A stretch of 6,141 nucleotides of DNA from Acuticoccus sp038745295 (GTDB lineage Bacteria; Pseudomonadota; Alphaproteobacteria; Rhizobiales; Amorphaceae), in the NCBI GenBank assembly GCA_038745295.1, contig JBCDLN010000248.1, forward strand, positions 1 through 6,141, in the 5' to 3' direction. Under the pieces are notes generated by a model. The model did no database searches and had not been told where the DNA came from. It worked only from the letters and a program-made list of their open reading frames with translations. Each line of letters begins with the position of its first letter. Within the stretch, counting starts at the first letter, position 1. Both the position numbers and the translations under genes were made by a program. Shown here in pieces: positions 1-6,141 of the stretch.

Positions 1-369
1 GTTGCGGCAGACGCGCTCAGGTTGCCGGTCCGCATCCTTGTGGCGCCCGGCCATCGCGGCGATGTCCTTCAAGGCCGCGCGCTGATCGACGGCCTGGCTG
101 CCGGCCTTGTTGTCGCGGACATGGCCTACGACGCTGACCATTTCCGCGACGCCATTGCTGCCGCCGGCGCGACTGCAACGATCCCGTCCCAAACAGACCA
201 CACCCGCCATATTCCATGTGACTGGCGCATGTATCGCGAGCGGAACTTTGTCGAACGCCTCATGGGCCGCCTGAAACAGTCTCGTCGCATCGCCACCCGC
301 TAAGACAAGCTCGCCGCAAACTTCCGCGCTTTCGTCCTCATTGCTGCGGTGTGTCTGTGGCTCCGATAG
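1..369 (+). pseudogene. IS5-family (IS427-like) transposase, C-terminal remnant with internal stop
   Basis: This is the C-terminal part of a DDE transposase, open from the first base of the window, so its 5' part lies outside. The ADMAYDAD stretch (bases 115-138) matches the region of the second catalytic Asp, with the likely residue at 118-120. YRERNFVE followed by RLMGRLK fits the IS5-type Y-(2)-R-(3)-E-(6)-K signature exactly: Y at 232, R at 241, the catalytic Glu at 253 and K at 274. The frame then meets TAA at 301-303, directly after RRIATR, where relatives usually have Tyr. In the same frame the typical tail DKLAANFRAFVLIAAVCLWLR continues to a TAG at 367-369. I infer a nonsense mutation that removes about 22 residues, hence a pseudogene. 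The shortened protein keeps the DDE residues visible here, so residual activity cannot be excluded. I could not identify the terminal inverted repeat after the stop. Confidence 0.85.
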
Positions 370-489
370 TTAAATCGTCCCTACTGCCAAGAGCATCTTG
401 CGGCGGACGCGGCCGGCGCAAATGCTCGCCTATGGGAAAAGGCGGGTGGTTTCTCCCGATTAAAGGACGTCTTTTGACCGGGAACTGGC

Positions 490-744
490 CTAGCGGGCCC
501 CCGTTCCACTGCTGCCACCACCGCCGCCGCCGCGACCACCACCGCTCAACCCTGAACCGCGCCCGCGACCTCCTTGACGGAAGCGTGGTGTGCGCTCGGT
601 GCGGTCAAAAAAGCGCTCTTGGGAATAGACGACAGATGGCGCGTAGTTGGGGCCTGTGCTGGCAACGCACCCGCTCAAAAGGATGGCCGCAAACAAAGCG
701 ACTAGCCCGGCTGCAATCACGCGAACTTCTACAACTCTATGCAC
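490..744 (-). CDS. Small putative lipoprotein with glycine-rich C-terminus
   Basis: I do not recognise the family. Read from a GTG at 744 the product has 84 residues. A short N-region with two arginines (MHRVVEVR) is followed by a hydrophobic stretch (VIAAGLVALFAAILL) and a lipobox LSGC with the lipidated Cys at residue 26 (bases 667-669). This is a signal peptidase II signal. The residue after Cys is Val rather than Asp, so outer-membrane sorting is the likelier fate (inference). The mature part is about 59 residues: a polar segment rich in Tyr, Phe, Arg and Glu, then a low-complexity tail dominated by Gly, Arg and Ser. The frame stays open up to an ATG at 903, but that start would bury the signal some 60 residues inside. 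A GTG at 720, preceded by a weak AGAAG, is an alternative start but leaves no charged N-region. The gene may be a spurious open frame in GC-rich DNA. The lipobox is the main support. Confidence 0.5.
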   Translation of the reverse strand: MHRVVEVRVIAAGLVALFAAILLSGCVASTGPNYAPSVVYSQERFFDRTERTPRFRQGGRGRGSGLSGGGRGGGGGGSSGTGAR

Positions 745-1076
745 AACAAGACCGATCCAGTTTTCGTTCTGCGCAACGCGTCTGAATGCCAGAACAGATG
801 CCAGATGTTTGCCGAAGCTCCTAAAAGTTATGAAGGGTGGAGCGTTCGACGCGGTACCGCTGACCAAAGGTTGCCACACACGAGGGTAAGTTGAAAGGCA
901 CATTGGTCACAGGCTTCGCCAGCGCGGTGATCGATGCAATCGTCACCGGCCGGCGCCGCATCCTGTTCTACGCGCGGCCAAGGGGCACATCACACGGCAG
1001 ATGAGCTTGCCGATTTGCTCGCCCCGTTGAGGCGCAAAGCGCCCCAGCAATCGATGTCGTTTGTCGGGGAACCGCC
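745..1076. other. Stretch with no supported gene
   Basis: These 332 bases lie between the candidate lipoprotein and the end of the sarcosine-dehydrogenase-like gene. The minus strand is open from 903 downward but has no recognisable protein before the lipoprotein signal. On the plus strand a short frame (about 891-1004) has no convincing start or family. I see no tRNA, no long repeat and no good promoter. Next to a decayed transposase, this may be degraded mobile-element or insertion debris, which is inference only. Confidence 0.5.
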
Positions 1077-3524
1077 TTAGGCGCGCATCCGCTCCGCTTT
1101 GGGATCATAAAATGGTTTCAACGACGCGGTGGCTTCAACGCGCGTCCCCATGACATCGATTTCAAAGCCCGACGAAAGGAGATCAGACACGCTCTCATCG
1201 GGGCAAGGGACATAGCCCATGCCGACGGCCGCGCCCAAGTGGTGACCATAGCCGCCGGAGGTCAGATAACCCACGATTTCGCCGTCCCGCACAATGGGTT
1301 CGTTGTGGTAAAGGAGCGGCTCGGGGTCGTTGAGACGGAACTGAACCAGGCGCATATCGAGCCCGTTGTCCCGCTTTCTCTCCACAGCGTCGCGCCCGAT
1401 ATAGTCGGTCTTGGTCTTTGACACCGCAAAGCCAAGCCCCGCTTCCAAGACGTGATCTTGGCACGTGATGTCGTGGCCGAAGTGGCGGAAGGCTTTTTCA
1501 AGGCGTGCACAGTCCATCATGTGGAGGCCGCACAGTTTGAGCCCCACCTCTTCGCCCGCCTCTGCAAGGGTTCTGAATACGTGCACCGCCATGTCAGCGC
1601 TCACGTAGAACTCCCAGCCCAGTTCGCCGACATAGGAGACACGGTGCGCGCGCGCCAGGCCCATGCCGATTTCGATCTGGCGCGCGGTGCCAAAGGGCAG
1701 CGCCTTTGAGGACAGATCGTCCGGCGAGACGAGGCGCATGAGATCGCGAGAGCGTGGACCCATGAGCACCAGCACAGCTTCAGCCGCTGTCACATCGGTG
1801 ACGATGCAAAAGTCATCGCCAATATGGCGGCTGATCCAGGTAAGGTCGGCGATGCGGGTGGCAGCCGGGGTGACCACCAGATACGCCGTTTCGCTGAGCC
1901 TGGTGACGGTGACGTCCGCTTCGATGCCGCCGTGCGCGTTGAGAAACTGGGTGTATGTGATCTTGCCGACAGGAACGTCCATCTCACCGCCGCAGACGCG
2001 GTTGAGGACCTTTGCCGCATCGCGCCCTTCCACCTTGAGCTTGCCAAAGGAGGACATGTCGTAAAGGCCGACATTGTTGCGGATGGCATTCAGTTCTTCG
2101 CCCACATTGTCGAAGAAGACCTGGCGCTGCCATGAGTACTCGTAGGAGGCATTTTGGCCGGGGCGCGCGAACCAGTTGGCGCGCTCCCACCCTGCAAGCT
2201 CACCAAAGACTGCGCCGCGGGCCGCAAGCTCGCCATGGAGCGGTGAGTGCCGGACGCTGCGGGCCGTGGCTTTTTGGCGGTAGGGGAAGTGGTCCGCGTA
2301 AAGGAGGCCGAGTGTTTCGCTGACGCGTTCGCGCAAGTATCGGCGGTTGGTTTGAAAAGGTTCCATCCGCGCGATGTCGACTTCGCCAAGGTCAAAGGGG
2401 CGTGTGCCTGTCTCCATCCATTCGGCAAGGGCCATGCCGGCCCCTCCTGCGGATTGGATGCCGATGGAGTTAAAACCGGCAGCGACCCAGACATTGTCCA
2501 TCTCTGGCGCAAGGCCAAGATGGTAGGCATCGTCTGGTGTAAAGCTTTCGGGGCCATTGAAGAAGGTGTGGATGCCCGCTTCAGCCAAGAGCGGCATCCG
2601 GTTGACGGCAGCCTCTAAGATGGGCTCGAAGTGCTCAATGTCTTCAGGGAGCTGATCGAACTCGAAGGAGCTTGGGATGCCGTCCATCCCCCAAGGTTTC
2701 GACTTGGGCTCAAAGGCACCCAGGAGGATTTTGCCGGCGTCCTCTTTATAATAGCAACATTCATCGGGAACGCGCAGGACCGGAAGCGCTTTGAGGTCTG
2801 TGATGTTCTCGGTGAGGATATAAAAATGCTCGCACGCGTGGAGGGGGACATTGCTGCCGGCCATTTGACCCACTTCACGCGCCCACATCCCCGCGCAGTT
2901 GATGATCACGTCGCAATGGGTGGTGCCTTTGGTGCCATCGGCAGTTTCCCAATCGACAGCGGTGATCTTCCGGCCGCTGCGCTGAAGGCCGGTGACGGCG
3001 GTGTATTCGTGGACGGTGGCGCCGCGGTTGCGGGCGCCCCGCGCGAGAGAATGGGCGATGTTGCCAGGGTCACCCTGCCCGTCTTTGGGCAAGTAGACCC
3101 CGCTCACCACGCCGTCCATGTTGAGGTGGGGGTAGCGATCAGCAATTTCGGTGGGGCCGATCTCCTCCACCTCAACGCCGAAGCTGCGGGCCATGGCCGC
3201 TTGGCGTAAGAGCTCCTCCCGCCGCTCGCCTGTGAGCGCAACGGTTATGGAGCCGGTCCTGCGGAAACCTGTGGCAACGCCTGTTTCTGCTTCGAGCTCT
3301 GAGTAGAGTTCTTGGCTATAGCGGGCAAGGCGCGTCATATTCTTAGACGCGCGCAGTTGCGCGATGAGGCCGGCCGCATGCCAGGTGGTGCCGGAGGTGA
3401 GCGACTTACGCTCCAAGAGCACAACGTCAGACCAGCCGCGTTTGGCAAGGTGATAGGCGACCGAACAACCAACGATGCCACCACCGATAATCACGGCGCG
3501 GGCGTGTGATGGAGGAGTGGGCAT
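1077..3524 (-). CDS. FAD-dependent sarcosine dehydrogenase-like oxidoreductase with GcvT domain
   Basis: 815-residue two-domain flavoprotein, predicted to be a cytoplasmic N-demethylating dehydrogenase that oxidises a methylated glycine such as sarcosine and gives the methyl carbon to tetrahydrofolate. The N-terminal DAO domain (about 10-385) has the Rossmann motif GGGIVG at 14-19, Glu38 at the end of the second strand for the adenosine ribose, and TWHAAG at 47-52. His49 there is the position of covalent FAD attachment in mammalian dimethylglycine and sarcosine dehydrogenases. His233 and Tyr258/259 sit where the active-site His and Tyr of dimethylglycine oxidases fall. A linker domain (about 390-450, ending GWERANWF) leads into the GcvT folate domain (about 465-700), with GGIEADVTV (Asp537 matching the catalytic Asp of glycine-cleavage T-protein) and YVGELGWEFYV at 631-641. 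A C-terminal barrel follows, with TSGGYG at 755-760. The linker around RYLRERVSETLG and SPLHGELAARG resembles sarcosine dehydrogenase and PDPR more than dimethylglycine dehydrogenase. The ATG has a weak upstream AAGAGA. It is probably cotranscribed with the paralogue upstream. Exact substrate is uncertain. Confidence 0.95.
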   Translation of the reverse strand: MPTPPSHARAVIIGGGIVGCSVAYHLAKRGWSDVVLLERKSLTSGTTWHAAGLIAQLRASKNMTRLARYSQELYSELEAETGVATGFRRTGSITVALTGERREELLRQAAMARSFGVEVEEIGPTEIADRYPHLNMDGVVSGVYLPKDGQGDPGNIAHSLARGARNRGATVHEYTAVTGLQRSGRKITAVDWETADGTKGTTHCDVIINCAGMWAREVGQMAGSNVPLHACEHFYILTENITDLKALPVLRVPDECCYYKEDAGKILLGAFEPKSKPWGMDGIPSSFEFDQLPEDIEHFEPILEAAVNRMPLLAEAGIHTFFNGPESFTPDDAYHLGLAPEMDNVWVAAGFNSIGIQSAGGAGMALAEWMETGTRPFDLGEVDIARMEPFQTNRRYLRERVSETLGLLYADHFPYRQKATARSVRHSPLHGELAARGAVFGELAGWERANWFARPGQNASYEYSWQRQVFFDNVGEELNAIRNNVGLYDMSSFGKLKVEGRDAAKVLNRVCGGEMDVPVGKITYTQFLNAHGGIEADVTVTRLSETAYLVVTPAATRIADLTWISRHIGDDFCIVTDVTAAEAVLVLMGPRSRDLMRLVSPDDLSSKALPFGTARQIEIGMGLARAHRVSYVGELGWEFYVSADMAVHVFRTLAEAGEEVGLKLCGLHMMDCARLEKAFRHFGHDITCQDHVLEAGLGFAVSKTKTDYIGRDAVERKRDNGLDMRLVQFRLNDPEPLLYHNEPIVRDGEIVGYLTSGGYGHHLGAAVGMGYVPCPDESVSDLLSSGFEIDVMGTRVEATASLKPFYDPKAERMRA

Positions 3525-3532
3525 GGGCGGCG

Positions 3533-3538
3533 TCTCTT
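3533..3538 (-). promoter_or_regulatory. Weak ribosome binding site for the sarcosine-dehydrogenase-like gene
   Basis: On the minus strand AAGAGA lies 8 bases before the ATG at 3524. It is a poorer match than the AAGGAG in front of the upstream paralogue, which suggests less efficient initiation (inference). It supports the ATG that places GGGIVG close to the N-terminus, as usual in this family. Confidence 0.4.
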
Positions 3539-3583
3539 TGGTGCGAGGTTCGGTGTGTTGTGTCGTCAGTGTCGGTTAGGTCT

Positions 3584-3616
3584 TGCGCTGCGGCGGGACG
3601 GGTTGGCCGCAGCGCA
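3584..3616. other. Perfect 11-bp inverted repeat between the two paralogues (candidate hairpin)
   Basis: Arm TGCGCTGCGGC (3584-3594) is the exact reverse complement of GCCGCAGCGCA (3606-3616), with an 11-base loop. It starts 32 bases after the stop of the upstream gene and ends 60 bases before the start of the downstream one. Neither strand has a run of T after the stem, so it does not look like a classical intrinsic terminator. In the minus-strand transcript it could act as a partial terminator, an RNA-stabilising 3' end for the first cistron, or a processing site. Which of these applies cannot be told from the sequence. Confidence 0.55.
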
Positions 3617-3647
3617 TCTGGATGTCAGGCGGCGTAAGGCACGCGTG

Positions 3648-6092
3648 TTAGGCAGACATTCTGGCGTTTTGTGGGTCCCACAGAGGCAGCGGCGGCTGCA
3701 CGGTCGCGCTGCGCTTTTCGCCGTAGATTTCCACTTCGAGGGTGCTGCCCGCCTCTGCGCATGCGCTGGAGACCACACCAAGCGCAATGGAGGCGCCGAC
3801 CCGGTAACCATAGCCGCCTGAGGTGACTTCCCCCACACGCTCGCCGTTTTTCCAGATGGGGGCCATGGGGGGCGCATCACAGTCGCCAGCATCCACAATG
3901 AGCGTTGCAAAGTTGCGCTGTGAGCCCCGCTGGCGCTCCATCAAAAGCGCATTGCGTCCCGGGAAGGGGGCCGTTTTGTTGAAGCGGATGAACCTGTCGA
4001 GCCCGGCTTCCAGGAGGGTGTAGTCCACCGAAAGTTCGCTCTTCCAGGCGCGGTAACCCTTCTCAAGGCGCAGGCTGTTGAGCGCGTACATCCCAAAAGG
4101 TGTCGCCCCCCGCCCGATCACCGCATCATAGATCGCGCCGGCGCGGCTTGGCGCGACGTGGATTTCCCAGCCCAGTTCCCCGGCGAAGGAAACCCGCACC
4201 AGACGCACAGGAACCCCTGCCACCACAGCGTCTTGGTGACTGAGCCAGGAGAGCGACAGATCCGCTTCGGTGATCGGCGCCAGGATGTTGCGCGATTGCG
4301 GGCCGGTGACCAGCAGCGTTTCCACATCATCGGTGACGTTGTTGAGGGTGACGTGAGAGGGGATGCCGTTGGCGAGAAGCTCATAGTCATGCCACTCGGC
4401 AAGGGCAGCGGTGATGAGGGTGAAGTTATCCTCGCCGGTGCGCAGGATAGACATTTCGGTGATAACGCGGCCTTTGTCGTCCGGGAAATAGCCGAGCGTC
4501 ATGCGGCCCACTTTAGGCAGGGCGCCGGCAATCATGTGGTTGAGCGCTTCGGCGGCGCCCTGCCCTTCCAGCGTGTAGCGGGAAAAGCCTGGGATCGCGA
4601 TGATGCCGCACCCATCGCGCACAGCCTCGCATTCGGCGCGCACACGCGGCTCCCACGGGCCTTTTCGGGACCAGGTTTGTGTGGGCGCTTCGCTCACATC
4701 ATCACCTGGCTTGGCAAACCATGTGGCCCGCTCCCAGCCATTATAAGCGCCAAGCTGTGCACCGGCGGCCACCAGCCGGTCATGAACGCCTGAGAATTTG
4801 AGCCCGCGCCCTGCCGGCCACTCGTGATGGGGAAAGTGCATGGCGTACTCGTGGCCATAGACTTCCATGCCCTTCACCTTGGCATAGGCGTCGTCAGCGT
4901 GGCGGGTGAAGCGGCGCGGGTCGACGTCCCACATGTCCCACTCGGTTTCGCCGTGGGCAATCCACTCCGCGGCCACTTTGCCGGCCCCGCCAGCCTGGGC
5001 AATGCCGAAGGTAAACGCGTGGGCTTCGAACGCGTTGCGCACACCCGGCATGGGGCCCACGAGGGGGTGGCCATCAGGCGCGTAAGGGATTGGCCCATTG
5101 ATGACGCGCCCCACACCTTGTGCGCCCAGGAGCGGAACGCGGCCCAAAGCATCTTCGATGTACCACTCCAGCCGGTCCAGATCGTCCGGGAACAGCTGGA
5201 AGCTGAAGTCATCGGGCATCTGATCGTCGGCGGTGATCCAATGGGCCCGGCAGTTGCGCTCATAGGGTCCAAGGTTGAGGCCGGTGGTTTCTTGGCGCAG
5301 GTAATAGCTGGAATCCACGTCGCGGATCATGGGGAGCTTGCGGCCATGCTCGGCTGACCATGCCGCGATCTCGGGGATCGGCTCGGTGACGAAGTATTGG
5401 TGCGACATCACCACAATGGGCGGGCGCCGTCCGCCAAAGGGGATGAACCAGTCACCCACACGCTGGGCATAGTAGCCGGCCGCGTTCACCACCTTCTCGC
5501 ATCGGATGTCGCCGCGGTTGGTGTGGACGATCCACTCATCCCCCTCGCGGCTGACGCCTGTGGCGTCGGTAAAGCGCTCGATCTTTTGGCCCAGATCCCG
5601 CGCCCCTTTGGCAAGGGCTTGGGTGAGCTGTGCCGGGTCGATGTCGCCATCCAGAGAGTCCCAAAGCCCGCCTTCAAGGTCATGGGTTTCCATGAACGGG
5701 TGGTGCGCCGTCATCTCCTCTGGCGTCAGAATATCGATGGTGAGCCCTTGGGAGCGTGCCATGGACGCCACGTGCTCAAACTCGCGCATACGCTCACTGG
5801 AGTGCGCCAAGCGCAGCGCACCGGTGACGTGGTAATTCATGGGGTAGTCGACCGCTTCGGCCAGATCGCGGTAAAGCGCCAACCCATACCGTTGCAGCGT
5901 GAGGATCGCCCAGTTCGGGCTGAAATTGGGGCAGTTCCCGGCCGCGTGCCAGGTGGAGCCTGAGGTGAGTTCGTTCTTCTCGATGAGGACGCAGTCTTTC
6001 ACCCCCATCAGACCAAGGTGGTAAAGGGTGGATACCCCCACTGCGCCACCCCCGATGATGACGACGGGAGCAGTACTGGGACAATCAGTCAT
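3648..6092 (-). CDS. FAD-dependent dimethylglycine dehydrogenase-like oxidoreductase with GcvT domain
   Basis: 814-residue flavoprotein, paralogous to the gene downstream. It is predicted to oxidise an N-methylated glycine (dimethylglycine the best guess) in the cytoplasm and pass electrons from FAD to an electron-transfer flavoprotein, as the mitochondrial enzymes do. The DAO domain (about 10-395) has GGGAVG at 14-19, Glu38, and TWHAAG at 47-52 with His49 as the expected covalent-flavin residue. MSHQYFVTE (His231), SSYYLRQE (Tyr263/264) and GPYE (275-278) closely resemble mammalian dimethylglycine dehydrogenase. NGPIPYAPDG at 332-341 is a conserved segment late in the domain. NGWERATWFAKPGDD (451-465) opens the linker to the GcvT domain (about 480-705), which ends in a barrel with TSGGYG at 757-762. 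FAGELGWEIHV at 636-646 is the usual GcvT motif. The catalytic Asp position of T-protein is occupied by Glu546 (GRVITEMSI). After HAAG the sequence reads NCPNFS instead of the mammalian-type segment. The start is supported by AAGGAG 8 bases upstream. It is the first gene of the pair within this window. Confidence 0.95.
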   Translation of the reverse strand: MTDCPSTAPVVIIGGGAVGVSTLYHLGLMGVKDCVLIEKNELTSGSTWHAAGNCPNFSPNWAILTLQRYGLALYRDLAEAVDYPMNYHVTGALRLAHSSERMREFEHVASMARSQGLTIDILTPEEMTAHHPFMETHDLEGGLWDSLDGDIDPAQLTQALAKGARDLGQKIERFTDATGVSREGDEWIVHTNRGDIRCEKVVNAAGYYAQRVGDWFIPFGGRRPPIVVMSHQYFVTEPIPEIAAWSAEHGRKLPMIRDVDSSYYLRQETTGLNLGPYERNCRAHWITADDQMPDDFSFQLFPDDLDRLEWYIEDALGRVPLLGAQGVGRVINGPIPYAPDGHPLVGPMPGVRNAFEAHAFTFGIAQAGGAGKVAAEWIAHGETEWDMWDVDPRRFTRHADDAYAKVKGMEVYGHEYAMHFPHHEWPAGRGLKFSGVHDRLVAAGAQLGAYNGWERATWFAKPGDDVSEAPTQTWSRKGPWEPRVRAECEAVRDGCGIIAIPGFSRYTLEGQGAAEALNHMIAGALPKVGRMTLGYFPDDKGRVITEMSILRTGEDNFTLITAALAEWHDYELLANGIPSHVTLNNVTDDVETLLVTGPQSRNILAPITEADLSLSWLSHQDAVVAGVPVRLVRVSFAGELGWEIHVAPSRAGAIYDAVIGRGATPFGMYALNSLRLEKGYRAWKSELSVDYTLLEAGLDRFIRFNKTAPFPGRNALLMERQRGSQRNFATLIVDAGDCDAPPMAPIWKNGERVGEVTSGGYGYRVGASIALGVVSSACAEAGSTLEVEIYGEKRSATVQPPLPLWDPQNARMSA

Positions 6093-6100
6093 CTCGGGGT

Positions 6101-6106
6101 CTCCTT
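6101..6106 (-). promoter_or_regulatory. Strong ribosome binding site for the dimethylglycine-dehydrogenase-like gene
   Basis: AAGGAG on the minus strand sits 8 bases before the ATG at 6092. It fixes this start, which puts the FAD-binding GGGAVG at residues 14-19, the same position as in the paralogue. Only 35 further bases of leader are inside the window, so the promoter of the pair is not visible. Confidence 0.75.
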
Positions 6107-6141
6107 ACTCTTGGCGTGAGGTTGATGGGTAACGTTTTGCA

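Noticed and set aside
434..457. Imperfect hairpin (GGGA-AAA against TTT-TCCC with a bulge) downstream of the lipoprotein candidate
   Set aside because: A bulged 7-bp stem with no T-run after it in the minus-strand direction. Not enough to call a terminator.
351..785. Plus-strand open frame of 144 codons overlapping the transposase tail and the lipoprotein candidate
   Set aside because: Arg/Ser-rich composition with no motif, and it opposes the lipobox-containing frame. It looks like a chance frame.
891..1004. Plus-strand segment reading LKGTLVTGFAS, reminiscent of the start of a short-chain dehydrogenase
   Set aside because: The diagnostic GxxxGIG glycine pattern is absent and the frame stops after about 37 codons. 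The resemblance is too slight to call even a remnant.
1031..1043. Small inverted repeat GGCGC-AAA-GCGCC downstream of the sarcosine-dehydrogenase-like gene, considered as a terminator
   Set aside because: Only 5 bp of stem with a 3-base loop and no T-run on the minus strand. Too weak in GC-rich DNA.
2631..3209. Plus-strand open frame of 192 codons opposite the downstream flavoprotein
   Set aside because: An antisense shadow for the same reason, with no recognisable domain and no good ribosome site seen.
4158..4793. Long plus-strand open frame of 211 codons opposite the upstream flavoprotein
   Set aside because: Lies wholly antisense to a gene with clear domain motifs. Long antisense frames are expected in GC-rich coding DNA, and its translation shows no family motif.
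5397..5963. Plus-strand open frame of 188 codons near the 5' end of the upstream flavoprotein
   Set aside because: Antisense to the conserved FAD-binding region. Its translation has no motif of its own.
6131..6136. AACGTT palindrome in the leader of the dimethylglycine-dehydrogenase-like gene, considered as an operator core
   Set aside because: Six bases at the window edge without a longer symmetric site or promoter context. Likely chance.

Overview
This is a GC-rich stretch that looks alphaproteobacterial. That assignment is an inference: it rests on base composition, on an IS5-type transposase remnant of a kind common in alphaproteobacteria, and on the character of the two large flavoproteins. 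It is not a database result.

Right two thirds (1077-6092, minus strand): two tandem paralogous genes of almost equal length (814 and 815 codons) lie head to tail, separated by 123 bases. Each encodes an N-terminal FAD-binding amine-oxidase (DAO) domain fused to a C-terminal GcvT-like tetrahydrofolate domain. This is the architecture of dimethylglycine dehydrogenase and sarcosine dehydrogenase. Both keep the GxGxxG dinucleotide fold and the histidine that carries covalent flavin in the mitochondrial enzymes. The upstream copy (3648-6092) looks more like dimethylglycine dehydrogenase, and the downstream copy (1077-3524) more like sarcosine dehydrogenase. A reasonable reading is a small methylamine or betaine catabolic unit that strips methyl groups one after another (dimethylglycine to sarcosine to glycine) and passes the one-carbon unit to folate. 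The exact substrates cannot be read from the sequence. The gap between the genes holds a perfect 11-bp GC-rich inverted repeat without a U-tract, a candidate intercistronic hairpin.

Left third (1-1076): the window opens inside the C-terminal part of an IS5-family (IS427-like) transposase on the plus strand. Its reading frame is broken by a TAA where the family normally has a tyrosine, and the conserved C-terminal tail continues in frame to a second stop at 369. A short candidate lipoprotein gene with a lipobox and a glycine-rich tail follows on the minus strand (490-744). The rest, up to the end of the sarcosine-dehydrogenase-like gene, holds nothing I can call.

Overall this is an ordinary catabolic gene pair beside a decayed insertion sequence. 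The points most worth a second look are the split in the folate-site residue between the two paralogues (Asp in one, Glu in the other), the intercistronic hairpin, and the small lipoprotein.
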